Source: Deinococcus alpinitundrae (GTDB lineage Bacteria > Deinococcota > Deinococci > Deinococcales > Deinococcaceae). From it: a stretch of 64,000 bases of DNA. Every line of letters begins with the position of its first letter. Within the stretch, counting starts at the first letter, position 1. Positions 12,290 through 23,469 of the stretch are shown here, one piece after another. Position numbers and translations under genes: made by a program. The stretch lies in contig NZ_WXZL01000008.1 of NCBI RefSeq assembly GCF_009982895.1, positions 124,001 to 188,000 of the forward strand, written 5' to 3'. Under the pieces are notes generated by a model. That model was given only the letters and a program-made list of their open reading frames with translations. It was not told the DNA's origin and did no database searches.

Positions 12290-12876
12290 GCGGCCTTCCC
12301 AGCCGGGTGCAGGCTGCCCAGCGCGGCCTTGAGATGCTTGTACAGCTCGCGCTGCAACTCCAGATCGTCGGGCAACTCGTACTTGAGCTGGTCAATGGCT
12401 GAGATCAGGTGCGCGCCGCCAGGGCTGCGCTCGTGGTCGGGCCGCGCCCATTGTGGCAGCTCGGGCGTCTGGGTGGGGGCACGTTTGGCGTCGTCCCATT
12501 CGGCCCAGGTTTTGGGCAGGTCGTAGAGGTAGCGCCCGATGCCGAACTGCACCGCGCACCGCTTGAGGGCGTCGCTGGCCGCTGCCTTGAAGGTCCCGAG
12601 ATCGCCTTCCAGGGCCTCGCCGATGTCCTCACGGACCACGCCCAGCACCGTCAGGCGTCCCTTGATGGTGGGACGGCCCGCCGCGCTGACCACTTCCATC
12701 TCGAAGCTCCAGGCGTCGGGACAGACCGCGTCGAGCCGGTCTTGCACGGCGCGAGCGTCGATATGCGCCAGCAGCAGGGCACGGCTACGGTCGCGGGTAA
12801 AACTGGCCGGTTTCCAGTTGACTTCCTTGACGGGAAACGGGGCCTGAAGTCGTTTCTGTACATCGCTCAGTTTCAT
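12286..12876 (-). CDS. ddrA: DNA damage response protein A (Rad52-like end protection)
   Basis: DdrA binds 3' single-strand DNA ends and protects them from nucleases after irradiation; it forms Rad52-like rings. The 196-residue protein starts MKLSDVQKRLQAPFP and contains ALLLAHIDARAVQDRLD, FKAAASDALKRCAVQFGIGRYLYDLP and WAEWDD, all of which I recognise from D. radiodurans DdrA and the wider Rad52/Rad22 fold. The start is fixed by -10 TAGACT (12883-12888, minus strand) 6 bases upstream. A 17-bp RDRM overlaps the -35 box, which fits control by the DdrO repressor and IrrE. Its stop overlaps the start of a small membrane protein gene. Confidence 0.95.
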   Translation of the reverse strand: MKLSDVQKRLQAPFPVKEVNWKPASFTRDRSRALLLAHIDARAVQDRLDAVCPDAWSFEMEVVSAAGRPTIKGRLTVLGVVREDIGEALEGDLGTFKAAASDALKRCAVQFGIGRYLYDLPKTWAEWDDAKRAPTQTPELPQWARPDHERSPGGAHLISAIDQLKYELPDDLELQRELYKHLKAALGSLHPAGKAA

Positions 12877-12882
12877 GGATTT

Positions 12883-12918
12883 AGTCTATAACAGAACAGC
12901 GTTACGGTCAAGGCGTAA
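12883..12918 (-). promoter_or_regulatory. ddrA promoter with RDRM (DdrO site)
   Basis: On the minus strand, -35 TTGACC and -10 TAGACT are spaced 17 bases apart, and the -10 ends 6 bases before ATG. The 17-bp motif TTACGGTCAAGGCGTAA (12902-12918, plus strand) has TTACG and CGTAA ends in inverted orientation and covers the -35. Its size and ends match the radiation/desiccation response motif known upstream of ddr genes. Confidence 0.85.
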
Positions 12919-12974
12919 AAGTGGAGGATGAATCGTGGCAAAAGGCCCGGAGCGGGGCAGGAGATGGTGGCCCT

Positions 12975-13769
12975 TTACAGCGCCATCGCCAGCTGCACGG
13001 CCTCCACCAGCCCGCCCGCGTCCACGTCGGCGACGTGGTGCCTGCCTGCCGCGCGCGCCTCCTTGTCGGCGTTGCCCATCGCCACCGGATGGCCGACCAC
13101 CTGCATGGCGGTCACGTCGTTGTGGCCGTCGCCGACCATCATTACCCGGTCCAGCTCGAAGCCGTAGAACCCGGCCACCCGCTTCACGGCGCTGCCCTTG
13201 TTCACGCCGTCGCGGGTCACGCTGACAAACAAAGTCTCCGGCATCACCGGGCTGCTGGCCGGATGAAGCTGCAAGCCCCTGTGGGCCTCGGCCAGCAGGG
13301 CGTCCTTGTCGGCGTGCGGAATCAGCCACTGGGCGCGGACCACCGTGCCGCCGAGACCCAGCAGATCGCGCGGCGCAAACGGTACCCCCAGCAGATCGGC
13401 GTGGGCCACCGAGGCGGGTGAGGTGTCCTCGACGGCGTATTCGCGGTCGGTGTAGACCTCCAGAATGCGGCCAGTGGCCTTGGCTTTCTCGACCAGCCCC
13501 GTGAGCAGCGCGCGGGGCAATTCCTCGCTGCGCGATTCGCCGCTGTCCACCTTGACGATGCTCGCGCCGTTCTGGAAGATGTGCCAGCCGTCCGGGTCGA
13601 GCCGCTGGGCATAGTCCAGCGCCCGGCCCACAGCAGGACGCCCCGAACATAGTACGATCCGGACCCCGGCCTTCCTGGCCTCCGAGAGCGCTTCCCAGAC
13701 TTCCGGCAGCACCACATTGCCCGTGCCCACCAGGGTGCCGTCCACATCCACACAGATCATGCTCAACAT
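12975..13769 (-). CDS. Cof-type HAD-superfamily phosphatase
   Basis: A 264-residue hydrolase of the haloacid dehalogenase superfamily, Cof (type IIB) group. Motif I is VDVDGTLVG near the N terminus (nucleophile Asp and general acid Asp), motif II is the Ser in LCSGRP, and motif III/IV is Lys in NKGSAVKR followed by [12 protein letters not shown]. These enzymes dephosphorylate sugar phosphates or pyridoxal phosphate; the substrate here is unknown. ATG 13769 is preceded by TAGACT plus 7 bases. It follows the gap-pgk-tpiA run on the same strand but has its own promoter. Confidence 0.88.
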   Translation of the reverse strand: MLSMICVDVDGTLVGTGNVVLPEVWEALSEARKAGVRIVLCSGRPAVGRALDYAQRLDPDGWHIFQNGASIVKVDSGESRSEELPRALLTGLVEKAKATGRILEVYTDREYAVEDTSPASVAHADLLGVPFAPRDLLGLGGTVVRAQWLIPHADKDALLAEAHRGLQLHPASSPVMPETLFVSVTRDGVNKGSAVKRVAGFYGFELDRVMMVGDGHNDVTAMQVVGHPVAMGNADKEARAAGRHHVADVDAGGLVEAVQLAMAL

Positions 13770-13908
13770 GCCGGGCAGTCTAGCCGCTGTACGGCCTGCC
13801 CCCGGGCGGGCCGTCTATGCCACTGAAGTGTACAAGCCAATTCGCTCAAGAATCATTTCACGAGCACCAGCGGAAAAAGGGCCTGCCAAATCGGCACACC
13901 CCCGCTAC

Positions 13909-14658
<750 letters not shown>

Positions 14659-14786
14659 TGTTGCTCCTTCGGGGAGGTGGGGTGGCTGGTCAGTGGTGGG
14701 TCGCAGAGGAAGGAAAGCGTAGGCAGTGGGCCGTGTTCAGGTCGAGCAGGAAAACGAAACGATCAACTCCACCCACTCCGCTCTCC

Positions 14787-15956
14787 TTACTTCATCGCCT
14801 CGACGCCGGGCAGCGTCTTGCCTTCCAGCAACTCCAGGCTCGCGCCGCCGCCGGTGGAGACGTGTGAGACCTTGCTGGACTGACCGCTCCTGTTGATGGC
14901 ACTGACCGAGTCGCCGCCGCCCACGACGCTGTAGGTGCCCGCGCCCAGATGGGCGACCGCCTCGGCCACCGCGTTGGTACCGCCCGCGAACTTGGCGAAC
15001 TCGAACACGCCCAGCGGCCCGTTCCAGAACACCGTCTTCGCGCCCTGCAAGGCCGCCGTGTAGGCCCTGACGGTGTCCGGTCCGGCGTCCAGCCCCTGCC
15101 AGCCGTCAGGAATCTCGCCGCTCGGCACGACCTGGGTGTGGGCGTCCTCGCTGAAGGCGTCGGCGGCGATCACGTCGGTGGGCAGCATGATCTTGCCCGC
15201 GTACTCGCCCAGCAGCCGCCGGGCCAGGTCCAGTTGATCGTCCTCGTGGATACTCTCGCCGATCATTCCGCCGCGCGCCTTGATGAAGGTGTAGGCCATG
15301 CCGCCGCCGATCAGCAGCTTGTCCACCCGGGGCAGCAGGTTCTCGATGACCAGGAGCTTGTCGCTGACCTTCGCGCCGCCGATGATGACCACGTAGGGGT
15401 GAACCGGATTGTTGATCAGCTTGTCGAGCGCGTCCACCTCGGTTTGTAGCAGCGTTCCGGCGGCGTGCGGCAGTTGGCTGGCCACTCCGCTGACCGAGGC
15501 GTGGGCGCGGTGGGCGCTGCCGAAGGCGTCGAGCACGAAGGCGTCGCCGAGGCGGGCCAGCTTCGCAGTAAGGGCCGGGTCGTTCTTTTCCTCGCCCGCC
15601 TCGAAGCGCACGTTTTCCAGCAGGGCCACCTCGCCGGGCTGGAGCTGCTGCACCGCCGCCAGCGTCTCGTCACTGCCCGGCAAACTGGCGATAAACTGCA
15701 CCGGCCTCCCCAGCGCCGTGCTCAGCGCATCCGCCACCAGCTTCAGGCTGTACTTCGGGTCCGGCCCGCCCTTGGGCCGCCCCAGGTGGCTCATCAAGAC
15801 GAGCGACGCGCCGCCCTGAAGCAGCTTGTTCAGCGTCGGCAGCGAGGCGGTGATGCGGGTGTCGTCCTGAATGACCCCGCCCTGCATCGGTACGTTGTAA
15901 TCGACCCGCACCAGAACGCGTTTGCCGGACACATCGAGGGACTCTAGATTCTGCAT
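14787..15956 (-). CDS. pgk: Phosphoglycerate kinase
   Basis: Transfers phosphate from 1,3-bisphosphoglycerate to ADP. The 389-residue protein starts [23 protein letters not shown], and has [16 protein letters not shown] and the nucleotide-binding [10 protein letters not shown] and VGGGDSVSA. Translation is placed at ATG 15956, because GGAGAA stands just upstream; an ATG at 15983 would add nine residues that the family lacks. It lies between gap and tpiA, with a terminator-like hairpin ending right before its ribosome site. Confidence 0.96.
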   Translation of the reverse strand: MQNLESLDVSGKRVLVRVDYNVPMQGGVIQDDTRITASLPTLNKLLQGGASLVLMSHLGRPKGGPDPKYSLKLVADALSTALGRPVQFIASLPGSDETLAAVQQLQPGEVALLENVRFEAGEEKNDPALTAKLARLGDAFVLDAFGSAHRAHASVSGVASQLPHAAGTLLQTEVDALDKLINNPVHPYVVIIGGAKVSDKLLVIENLLPRVDKLLIGGGMAYTFIKARGGMIGESIHEDDQLDLARRLLGEYAGKIMLPTDVIAADAFSEDAHTQVVPSGEIPDGWQGLDAGPDTVRAYTAALQGAKTVFWNGPLGVFEFAKFAGGTNAVAEAVAHLGAGTYSVVGGGDSVSAINRSGQSSKVSHVSTGGGASLELLEGKTLPGVEAMK

Positions 15957-15967
15957 GGATTCTCCAA

Positions 15968-16001
15968 AAAAGGCCCAGTTCAACCTGCGCCTGAGCCTTT
16001 T
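15968..16001 (-). terminator. Terminator-like hairpin between gap and pgk
   Basis: On the minus strand AAAAGGCTCAG and CTGGGCCTTTT pair (11 bp, one G-T wobble) around a 12-base loop, followed by two more T, giving six T in a row. The last T abuts the pgk Shine-Dalgarno sequence. It could partly terminate gap transcripts and set a gap to pgk ratio. Confidence 0.65.
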
Positions 16002-16103
16002 GAGCGGGTTTACGTTGTCGTGAGGAGGAAACGTTTCAGAGACAGCGTTCAGTGAAGCGCTGAGCGGGGCCTGGGGCCGTCGGTGTACAGACTTGATGCC
16101 AGC

Positions 16104-17162
<1,059 letters not shown>

Positions 17163-17242
17163 TCAGGTCCACTGAAGTTCCAGGCCGCAGTTTAACGCAG
17201 CCGAGCGAACCTGCGCCCGGATGAGACCCCAGACAACTGGAC

Positions 17243-17261
17243 AAGTGTTCACAGTACACTT
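17243..17261. promoter_or_regulatory. Inverted repeat upstream of gap
   Basis: AAGTGT and ACACTT are 6-bp inverted arms separated by TCACAGT. The site lies about 145 bases upstream of the gap start, in an intergenic region of higher AT content where its promoter should be. Possible operator; the promoter boxes themselves are not clear to me. Confidence 0.4.
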
Positions 17262-17329
17262 AAAGCCTCTATCCTGAACCAGACGTCTTTTTGTACCCGG
17301 GTAGCCGTGCGCGAAGGCCAGGTTCCGGC

Positions 17330-18037
17330 TCAGACACCCATCTTGCCGCTGCGAATCACGTCGGCGATGATCGGCGGCAGGTTCCAGGCCATGATGTCGA
17401 AGGCCGCCGAGGAGTAGTCATACGGTACCTTGTGCATGCTGACCTTGGGGCGGCGTCCGGCACAGTCCACCAAAATCACGTCCGCGCCGGGTTCGTGGTT
17501 GAGGGACAACCCCACCGAGCCGGGATCGATGAAGATGGTGTCGCTGACCTCGCGCACGAACGGCACGTGGGTGCCTGCCGAGACGACCACCCGTGAGCCG
17601 AGCTGTTCGGCGAGGTCCTGCATCTCGTTTTCGGCGGCCATCAGGTCGAGCCGCGCTTCGGGGTCGTGCGGCGCGCCGTGAAAGTAGCGGATGCGGCCCA
17701 CCGGGGTCATGATCCGTCCGCCCGGCGGCAGGCGGCGCAGGTATTCGAGCTGCTCGGGCGATAACACGGTGCGGGTCCATGACAGGACCTGGTCGGCCAC
17801 GCCCCGGCGGTTTTCTCGTTCACCGAATTCCATCGCCACGCGCAGATCGCTCGAACCCAGGCCGACTTTCCAGTTTTCCTGCTGCACGAAGTCGATCACC
17901 GGCCCTGGACTGGCTCCGTAGCCGACCAGGTCGCCCACCACCACCACCGAGTTGACGATGTGTTCGCTCAGAAAACGCTGCACCGAGGTCAGCGCATGAA
18001 TGTTGCCGTGAAGGTCACTGATAAAAGCAATTCGCAA
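17330..18037 (-). CDS. Calcineurin-like metallophosphoesterase (YfcE/MJ0936 type)
   Basis: A 235-residue phosphoesterase with the two-metal site of the calcineurin fold: [11 protein letters not shown] (Asp and His), [12 protein letters not shown] (Asp), FHGAPHDP, and a C-terminal [11 protein letters not shown] and [13 protein letters not shown]. The substrate is unknown; phosphodiesters are typical. I place the start at TTG 18037 so that the protein begins [12 protein letters not shown]; an upstream ATG at 18112 would run into the start and promoter of the divergent lnt. A TATTCT box lies 9 bases before the TTG. Confidence 0.85.
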   Translation of the reverse strand: MRIAFISDLHGNIHALTSVQRFLSEHIVNSVVVVGDLVGYGASPGPVIDFVQQENWKVGLGSSDLRVAMEFGERENRRGVADQVLSWTRTVLSPEQLEYLRRLPPGGRIMTPVGRIRYFHGAPHDPEARLDLMAAENEMQDLAEQLGSRVVVSAGTHVPFVREVSDTIFIDPGSVGLSLNHEPGADVILVDCAGRRPKVSMHKVPYDYSSAAFDIMAWNLPPIIADVIRSGKMGV

Positions 18038-18110
18038 GGTGGGGTCAGAATACCTTACCCGGCTTGCCCTGAGCTGCTTTCCCCCCGGTGGGGCTGCTAC
18101 ACTCCCGGCC

Positions 18111-19586
18111 ATGCGACTGCCTCTCCATGCCCGCCTTCAGGGACTGCTGTCCGCCGCGCTGGGGGTGCTGACGGCTTTGTGCGGCTTGCCGCTGTGGTGG
18201 AGCGCACTGAGTGTGTTGCCGCTCTCGGTACTGCTGTGGCAGCTCAGCCGCCAGCCCAGTGCTCGCCAGGTCGTGCTCCAGACGTTCTGGGCCATCAGCG
18301 CCTACTTTGCTGCGCAACTGTTCTGGCTGGTGGTGTTCATGCACAATCTGATGGCCAGTGACGGCGGATTGCCCTCAGCGCTGGCCTGGGTGCTGGCCGC
18401 GCTCGCGCTTTCACTGTTATTCATGCTGGAGGGGGTGTTCTGGGCCATCCTGGCGACGCTGGTGGCACGCATCTTCCGAACGCCGCAGGCCCGCTTGTGG
18501 GGGCTGGCCGGGGGTTGGGTCATTCTGGAATGGACCCGCACTCTGGGCGCACTGGCCTTTCCCTGGTCGGGCCTGGGCTACACCCTGCTGCGCACCCCGT
18601 TGATTCAGGTGGCCGATCTGGGCGGCGTGCTGCTGCTCTCGGCGCTGATCACGGCCTCGGCAGCAGCGCTGGTGACGCTGGCGCAGCTCAAGAACCCCCG
18701 CCCAGCGTTCCTGATGGCGGTGCTGTGGCTTTTCGGCCTTGGCTACGGCCTGACCCGCGTGCCGGGGCAGGGGCCGGTAGGACAGGCGCTACTGTTGCGA
18801 ACTGATTTTGACTCGTTTAGTAAGGCGGCGGGTCTGAGTTTCGACCAGTTCTGGCAAACTCAGTTGAAGCTCAGTTCTCAACGCCGCCCCGGCGAAGTTC
18901 TGATCTGGAGCGAGACGGCCGTGCCGGATCCGGCATCCCTGCTGGGAACTTCGGATTTTCCTGGTGTGCCCGCGCCTGGTCTCTATGGACTGGCACAGCG
19001 TCCCCGCAACACCGCCGTCGGCTGGGACAGTCAGACCATCACCGGCAGCTTCGACAAGGCCCACCCGGTGCCGATGGGAGAATACTTTCCCTTGTCGGGT
19101 GTGCTGCGCCCACTTTATGACCTTATCTTCAACTTGATTGGTTTTGCCTTCGATCCCCAGTTTCCTGGTCAGTCGTACACCCCCATCCCGCTCGGCGGTG
19201 TTCTCTACGGCGTCTATATCTGCTACGACAGCATCGTGGCGAGCGTGGCCCGCTGGCAGGCTCTGGGTGGCGCGCAGGTGCTGGTGAACGTCAGTAACGA
19301 CGGCTGGTACAGCGGTTGGGGGGTCTGGCAGCACTTCGACATGGGCCGGGTGCGGGCCATCGAGACCCGCCGCTACGTGCTGAGAAGCGTCAACAAGGGG
19401 GTGGCTGCCGTGGTTGACGACCTTGGCCAGCCGGTACAGATCCTGACAGCGGGGGAGGGCGTCCTCCACGCCGAATTCCCGCTGCTGAGCACAACGACTC
19501 TTTATATGCGCCTCGGTGACGTCCCAGCATTGATGGCCGCGCTGCTGCTGATCGGCTACGCGGCCAGGGCAGACCGCCGCAGGTAA
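18111..19586 (+). CDS. lnt: Apolipoprotein N-acyltransferase
   Basis: Adds the third acyl chain to the N-terminal Cys of lipoproteins in the cytoplasmic membrane. The 491-residue protein has six or more hydrophobic helices in the first ~220 residues followed by a nitrilase-like domain with the Glu in [10 protein letters not shown], Lys in [16 protein letters not shown] and Cys in YICYDSIVA, the usual Glu-Lys-Cys triad, plus [12 protein letters not shown] 18111 follows TACACT plus 7 bases. It may act on the lipoprotein encoded at 21701..22072. Confidence 0.92.
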   Translation: MRLPLHARLQGLLSAALGVLTALCGLPLWWSALSVLPLSVLLWQLSRQPSARQVVLQTFWAISAYFAAQLFWLVVFMHNLMASDGGLPSALAWVLAALALSLLFMLEGVFWAILATLVARIFRTPQARLWGLAGGWVILEWTRTLGALAFPWSGLGYTLLRTPLIQVADLGGVLLLSALITASAAALVTLAQLKNPRPAFLMAVLWLFGLGYGLTRVPGQGPVGQALLLRTDFDSFSKAAGLSFDQFWQTQLKLSSQRRPGEVLIWSETAVPDPASLLGTSDFPGVPAPGLYGLAQRPRNTAVGWDSQTITGSFDKAHPVPMGEYFPLSGVLRPLYDLIFNLIGFAFDPQFPGQSYTPIPLGGVLYGVYICYDSIVASVARWQALGGAQVLVNVSNDGWYSGWGVWQHFDMGRVRAIETRRYVLRSVNKGVAAVVDDLGQPVQILTAGEGVLHAEFPLLSTTTLYMRLGDVPALMAALLLIGYAARADRRR

Positions 19587-19638
19587 TATATACACTTTCG
19601 GTTTAGATTAAGAAATGCCGGGAACAATACAATAAGCG

Positions 19639-20658
19639 TTACACCTCCACATCCCCCAACGCTTCTGCCGCCGCCAATGCTTCTCGCCGCACCGAGACAT
19701 CCATCTTGGCGTAAATCGCACTGGTATTCACCGAAGCGTGCCCCAACACATCGGCCACCACATGCAGATCACGGGTGGCGCGGTAGAGCTGGGTGCCTGC
19801 CGTGCGGCGCAGGGTATGCAGCCCCCACACCGAGGGCGGTAGCCCCAGTGCCTGGTAATAGCGCTGAGCGATATCGCGCGCCCCCTTGGTACTCAGCCGC
19901 CCACCGATGTTGCGGTGACTGAGCGAGATCAGCAGGGCCGGGGAAACGGCGTCCAGACCACCGCGCAAGACCAGCCAGCGCCTGAGCGCCGAGACCATCC
20001 GCGCCGTCAACGGCACCTGCCGGACTTTGCGGCCCTTACCACGCACCGTCAAATGCCCCAGAGTCAGTTCGAGATCGTCCACGTTCAGCCCGATAAGTTC
20101 GGCGGCCCGCAGCCCAAGCTGACCGCCAAGCAGCAGAAGCAACTGATCACGGGACGCCAGACCGGGGTCGTGCGGGTGCTGCTGCTCGGGCAGGGCCAGC
20201 AGCGCTTTGAAGGTGGCAGCACTCAGGGCCATCTTCCGGGTATGGGCGGCCTCACTCTCGGCAGGCGGGCGCACGCTGGCACTGGGATCGGCGTCCAGCA
20301 CCCCAGCCCACACCAGCGCTCGCATCAGATTCCTGACCCCGTAGAGGTGGCGCTTAACGCTGGACGCCGACAGGCCCTGGGCCTGCAAAGTCAGTAACCA
20401 GACCTCAAACACCTCGGCTTCGAGCTGATTGAGCGCATGCCTTGGCGAATCGGGCGGCCCAGCGAAGGCCAGGAACTTTCTGAGCGACTCGGCGTAGTGG
20501 CTAAGAGTCAAATCGCTGATGCGCCCGCCCTTGACTGACTTGAGCCGCAGGTAGGTGTGCAGCAGATCGGTAAGCGCGTCGGCGTCTTGCTGATAAGCCG
20601 CGCGCAGGCCCTCGCGTCGGCGGTTGGCACCAGATGCCCAGCGCGAGGCCAGCACCAA
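19639..20658 (-). CDS. Tyrosine recombinase (Xer-like)
   Basis: A 339-residue site-specific recombinase. An N-terminal SAM-like DNA-binding domain (residues ~30-130) precedes the catalytic domain, where Arg ([11 protein letters not shown]), HxxR (HTLRRTAG), the second His (VLGHASVN) and the Tyr nucleophile (SAIYAKM) are all present, so it should be active. Start is TTG 20658 or GTG 20655; both are non-ATG. A strong promoter (20701-20730) overlaps a 36-bp dyad that has the layout of a Xer/dif core. No phage or integron genes are next to it, which favours a housekeeping or single-Xer role over an integrase, but I cannot exclude an old element. Confidence 0.85.
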   Translation of the reverse strand: MVLASRWASGANRRREGLRAAYQQDADALTDLLHTYLRLKSVKGGRISDLTLSHYAESLRKFLAFAGPPDSPRHALNQLEAEVFEVWLLTLQAQGLSASSVKRHLYGVRNLMRALVWAGVLDADPSASVRPPAESEAAHTRKMALSAATFKALLALPEQQHPHDPGLASRDQLLLLLGGQLGLRAAELIGLNVDDLELTLGHLTVRGKGRKVRQVPLTARMVSALRRWLVLRGGLDAVSPALLISLSHRNIGGRLSTKGARDIAQRYYQALGLPPSVWGLHTLRRTAGTQLYRATRDLHVVADVLGHASVNTSAIYAKMDVSVRREALAAAEALGDVEV

Positions 20659-20680
20659 AGCAGACCCTGTCAGGCAATCC

Positions 20681-20716
20681 TCTTAGGTTTCATAATCGGA
20701 ATTATAGAACCTAAGA
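20681..20716. other. dif-like dyad adjoining the recombinase gene
   Basis: The outer arms TCTTAGGTT and AACCTAAGA are perfect 9-bp inverted repeats, and inner arms ATAAT and ATTAT are perfect too. Read as a Xer site it gives 11-bp arms AGGTTTCATAA (20685-20695) and TTATAGAACCT (20702-20712) around a 6-base centre TCGGAA, the ATAA-N6-TTAT core of bacterial dif sites. It is also an AT-rich island between the lipid kinase stop and the recombinase start, and contains that gene's -10 box. Confidence 0.55.
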
Positions 20717-20730
20717 TCGGACCCGTTCAA
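20701..20730 (-). promoter_or_regulatory. Promoter of the recombinase gene
   Basis: On the minus strand TTGAAC and TATAAT are 18 bases apart; the -10 is the perfect sigma-70 consensus, the strongest in the window. It lies inside the right half of the dyad at 20681-20716, so bound recombinase would block its own transcription. Confidence 0.75.
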
Positions 20731-20734
20731 GCCG

Positions 20735-21667
20735 TCAGGTCTCCAACTCCTCCTGACTCGCCCCGGTCAGAAACAACCCAGCTCCCGGTAAGACCCGCGC
20801 TTCGAACGGGGTCATCTCCTCGTGCATCTCGCCGTCGTATTGCAGCGGAAACGGCTCCTGGGACGTGACCGTCACGGTGCTGGCGCGGAAGCTCTCCAGA
20901 TTCTTGTCGAGGGCCGGTTCCCCCAGGTTGAGCCGGGCACGCAGCGAGTCGATCAGGTTCGGGAGCAGTTCGAGCAGGGTGCCGGGCTTGAGCACCAGCA
21001 CCGTGAACTGACCATCGCTGGGACTGACGCCCTTGGCAATCGGCAGCCGGAAATTGGCCATCCCGAAATTCGCCACCATCACGGCCATCGCCTCGACAGT
21101 TTTCGACTCACCGTCGAGCATCAGTTCGAAAGTGGTCGCCCGTGGGCTGAGCTGCTGGAAAGCACTCACCACGTAAGCCAGCACCCCAAGCCGGTCCTTG
21201 AGCTTCTCGGCTCCCTGGATCATGGTGGCGTCGGCTCCAGCTCCGGCCAGGAGCACAAAGCCGCGCGTCTGGCCGGCGACCGTCAGCTCGCCGAGATCCA
21301 CCTGCACGCTGCACAGATCATCCACCACCTGGGCCAGCTCCTCGGGGCCCTCGGGCAGCTTGAGATTTTGTGCGATCAGGTTGGCGGTGCCTGCCGGATA
21401 CGCCAGCAGCGGCACCCCGCTGCCGCGCAGCGCGTAGGCCAGGCTGCTGACCGTACCGTCACCGCCCGCTGCGATCACGGCCTGGTAACGCTCCTTGTGG
21501 TCGAGCAGCGGACCGAACCCACCTTTGGGAGGCAACTCCTCAGCGTCCACCTGCCAGCCTTTCTCACCCAACGCTGTGATGAAACGCGGCAAGGGACTCT
21601 GGCCGTTGCCGGACTTGGGATTGAAGATCAGCAGCGCACGTCTGGGGGGGGTGGTCTGGGCCGTCAT
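20735..21667 (-). CDS. Diacylglycerol/lipid kinase family protein
   Basis: A 310-residue kinase of the DAGK catalytic family (YegS/DgkB-like) that phosphorylates a lipid from ATP. Seen are [11 protein letters not shown] at the start, the nucleotide-binding [28 protein letters not shown] and a beta-sandwich C-terminal half ending [13 protein letters not shown] 21667 is preferred over TTG 21688, since the leaderless-type box TCTAAT lies 6 bases before it. It is divergent from the lipoprotein gene with only 33 bases between starts, so the two promoters interlock. Confidence 0.85.
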   Translation of the reverse strand: MTAQTTPPRRALLIFNPKSGNGQSPLPRFITALGEKGWQVDAEELPPKGGFGPLLDHKERYQAVIAAGGDGTVSSLAYALRGSGVPLLAYPAGTANLIAQNLKLPEGPEELAQVVDDLCSVQVDLGELTVAGQTRGFVLLAGAGADATMIQGAEKLKDRLGVLAYVVSAFQQLSPRATTFELMLDGESKTVEAMAVMVANFGMANFRLPIAKGVSPSDGQFTVLVLKPGTLLELLPNLIDSLRARLNLGEPALDKNLESFRASTVTVTSQEPFPLQYDGEMHEEMTPFEARVLPGAGLFLTGASQEELET

Positions 21668-21700
21668 CAAACCATTAGACTGTGGCAACGGAGGCTGTGT

Positions 21701-22072
21701 ATGCGCATATTCTTGCTTGGATCTTTACTGTTGGTGGGCACCCTCACATCGTGCGCGCCGAGGGTGGGCACGGTGATGGGCGTGACCCAGACGCCAGTGC
21801 TGGTGAAAGTCTCGTCTGGCGCGGCCAGGGGCCAGGCCGTCACGCTTCAGGGACGCTACCTGGGTGGTCCCACCACCGGACGTATTCGGCTGGGTGCCGA
21901 CGAGAACGGCGCGGGCGGCTACCTAATTCCGGCCGGGGCCGTCACCTCGTGGACCGACAGCGAGATCGTCTTCAGTGTGCCCGCCACAGCTCCGGCGGGT
22001 GGCAGCTGGCTGTTCGTCGAGGTCAACGGACGCCAGAGCACCGGGTTGCCGTTCAGCGTTAGCGGCCAGTAA
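21701..22072 (+). CDS. Small lipoprotein with IPT/TIG-like domain
   Basis: A 123-residue exported protein. The N terminus [21 protein letters not shown] has a lipobox (LTSC), so it should be cleaved before Cys21 and lipid-anchored. The rest is beta-rich ([36 protein letters not shown]), the pattern of an IPT/TIG immunoglobulin-like domain. Function unknown. GGAG lies 8 bases before ATG 21701, and TAGACT at 21676-21681 can serve as its -10. A strong intrinsic terminator follows at 22087-22115. Confidence 0.75.
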   Translation: MRIFLLGSLLLVGTLTSCAPRVGTVMGVTQTPVLVKVSSGAARGQAVTLQGRYLGGPTTGRIRLGADENGAGGYLIPAGAVTSWTDSEIVFSVPATAPAGGSWLFVEVNGRQSTGLPFSVSGQ

Positions 22073-22086
22073 AGCACGTCAGCACG

Positions 22087-22115
22087 CCGCCGTCCCACCT
22101 GGGGCGGCGGTTTTT
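22087..22115 (+). terminator. Intrinsic terminator after the lipoprotein gene
   Basis: CCGCCGTCCCA pairs with TGGGGCGGCGG (one T-G wobble) around a tight loop, followed by five T. This is the best canonical terminator in the window. Confidence 0.9.
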
Positions 22116-22161
22116 GTCGCCTTTGCCTGCCGCCGCATCCTCCCCTGCTAGACTCGCGGTT

Positions 22162-23469
22162 ATGGCACTTCAGCGGCCCAAAGGTACCCAGGATCATCTG
22201 CCGGACGGCAGTTCCGGCTCACACTCCAAAGCAGCACGCAGCGACACTCGCGCCGAAGCCTTCGCCCACGTCACCGAAACGGCCCGGCGTATTCTCACGC
22301 GCGGCGGCGCGCGGCTAATCCAGACACCCATCTTCGAGGAAGCCGATCTCGTCCGGCGCGGCGTAGGCGGCTCCACCGACATCGTCCGCAAGGAGATGTT
22401 CACGGTGCATTACTTCGGCGATCACGGCGGCTTCATCCTGCGGCCCGAGGGCACCGCCGGGATTGTCCGGGCGTATCTGGAAAATGGTCTCAAGCAGTGG
22501 CCGAGTCCCCTGAAACTGTGGACCCACGGCCCGATGTTCCGTGCCGAGAACGTACAAAAAGGCCGCCTGCGCCAGTTTCATCAGGTGGACTACGAGGTAA
22601 TCGGGGTGGCCGACGCCCTTATCGACGCCGAGGCCATCGCGCTGATGGTCGAGGTCGTGCAGACCCTCGGCCTCAAGGGCGCGCGCGTCAAGCTCGGCTC
22701 GATCGGCGATCCGGCAGACCGGGAGACGTACAACGGGTATCTGCGCGAAACGTTCACGCCGCACTTTGAGCGGCTCTCGGACGACTCGAAAGACCGCCTG
22801 GAGCGCAATCCGATGCGGATTCTCGATTCCAAGAGCCAGACGGATCAAGCGCTGATCGCCGAACTGGGCGTCCGGCCGATGCTCGACTTCCTGGGCGAGG
22901 CCGCCGCCGGGCATTTCACCCAGGTGCGTGGGTATCTGGACGCCTGGGGCGTCGGCTACGACCTCGACCCCAGCATCGTGCGCGGGCTGGACTACTACCG
23001 CCGCACCGCCTGGGAGCTTCACCACGAGGGCGTCGGTGCGAAGTCGGCCCTCGGCGGTGGCGGGCGCTACGACGGGTTGAGCGCCGAATTGGGCGGTCCC
23101 GAGATTCCCGCCGTCGGCTGGGCGTTCGGCATCGAGCGCCTGCTGATCGCCCTCGACGCCGAGGGAATCGAGCTGCCCCAGCAGGCCGGGCCGCTGCTGT
23201 TCATCGCAGCGTTGGACCCCGAACACACCGGCCTGGCCGCCCAGATCGCCTTGCAGGTGCGCGCTGTGGCCAGCGCCGAGTTCGCTTACCGGGCGCTCAA
23301 GCCTGGCAACGTCTTCAAGGAGGCCGAGCGCCGCCGCGCCACCTACGCGGCGCTGATCGGCAGCGAGGAAGCCGCCTCGGGCAGCGTGACCCTCAAGCAC
23401 CTCCAGAACGGCACCCAGCACCACGTCAACGTCAACGATCTCAACGCCTTTTTGCTGGAGCCTTCATGA
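22162..23469 (+). CDS. hisS: Histidyl-tRNA synthetase
   Basis: Charges tRNA-His. This class II synthetase of 435 residues starts [15 protein letters not shown], and has motif 2 in [23 protein letters not shown], the His-specific [12 protein letters not shown] and motif 3 [18 protein letters not shown] is present too. It has an unusual serine/His-rich insert after the first 18 residues ([16 protein letters not shown]). ATG 22162 follows TAGACT plus 7 bases. It overlaps aspS by 4 bases (ATGA), the hisS-aspS order common in bacteria. Confidence 0.96.
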   Translation: MALQRPKGTQDHLPDGSSGSHSKAARSDTRAEAFAHVTETARRILTRGGARLIQTPIFEEADLVRRGVGGSTDIVRKEMFTVHYFGDHGGFILRPEGTAGIVRAYLENGLKQWPSPLKLWTHGPMFRAENVQKGRLRQFHQVDYEVIGVADALIDAEAIALMVEVVQTLGLKGARVKLGSIGDPADRETYNGYLRETFTPHFERLSDDSKDRLERNPMRILDSKSQTDQALIAELGVRPMLDFLGEAAAGHFTQVRGYLDAWGVGYDLDPSIVRGLDYYRRTAWELHHEGVGAKSALGGGGRYDGLSAELGGPEIPAVGWAFGIERLLIALDAEGIELPQQAGPLLFIAALDPEHTGLAAQIALQVRAVASAEFAYRALKPGNVFKEAERRRATYAALIGSEEAASGSVTLKHLQNGTQHHVNVNDLNAFLLEPS

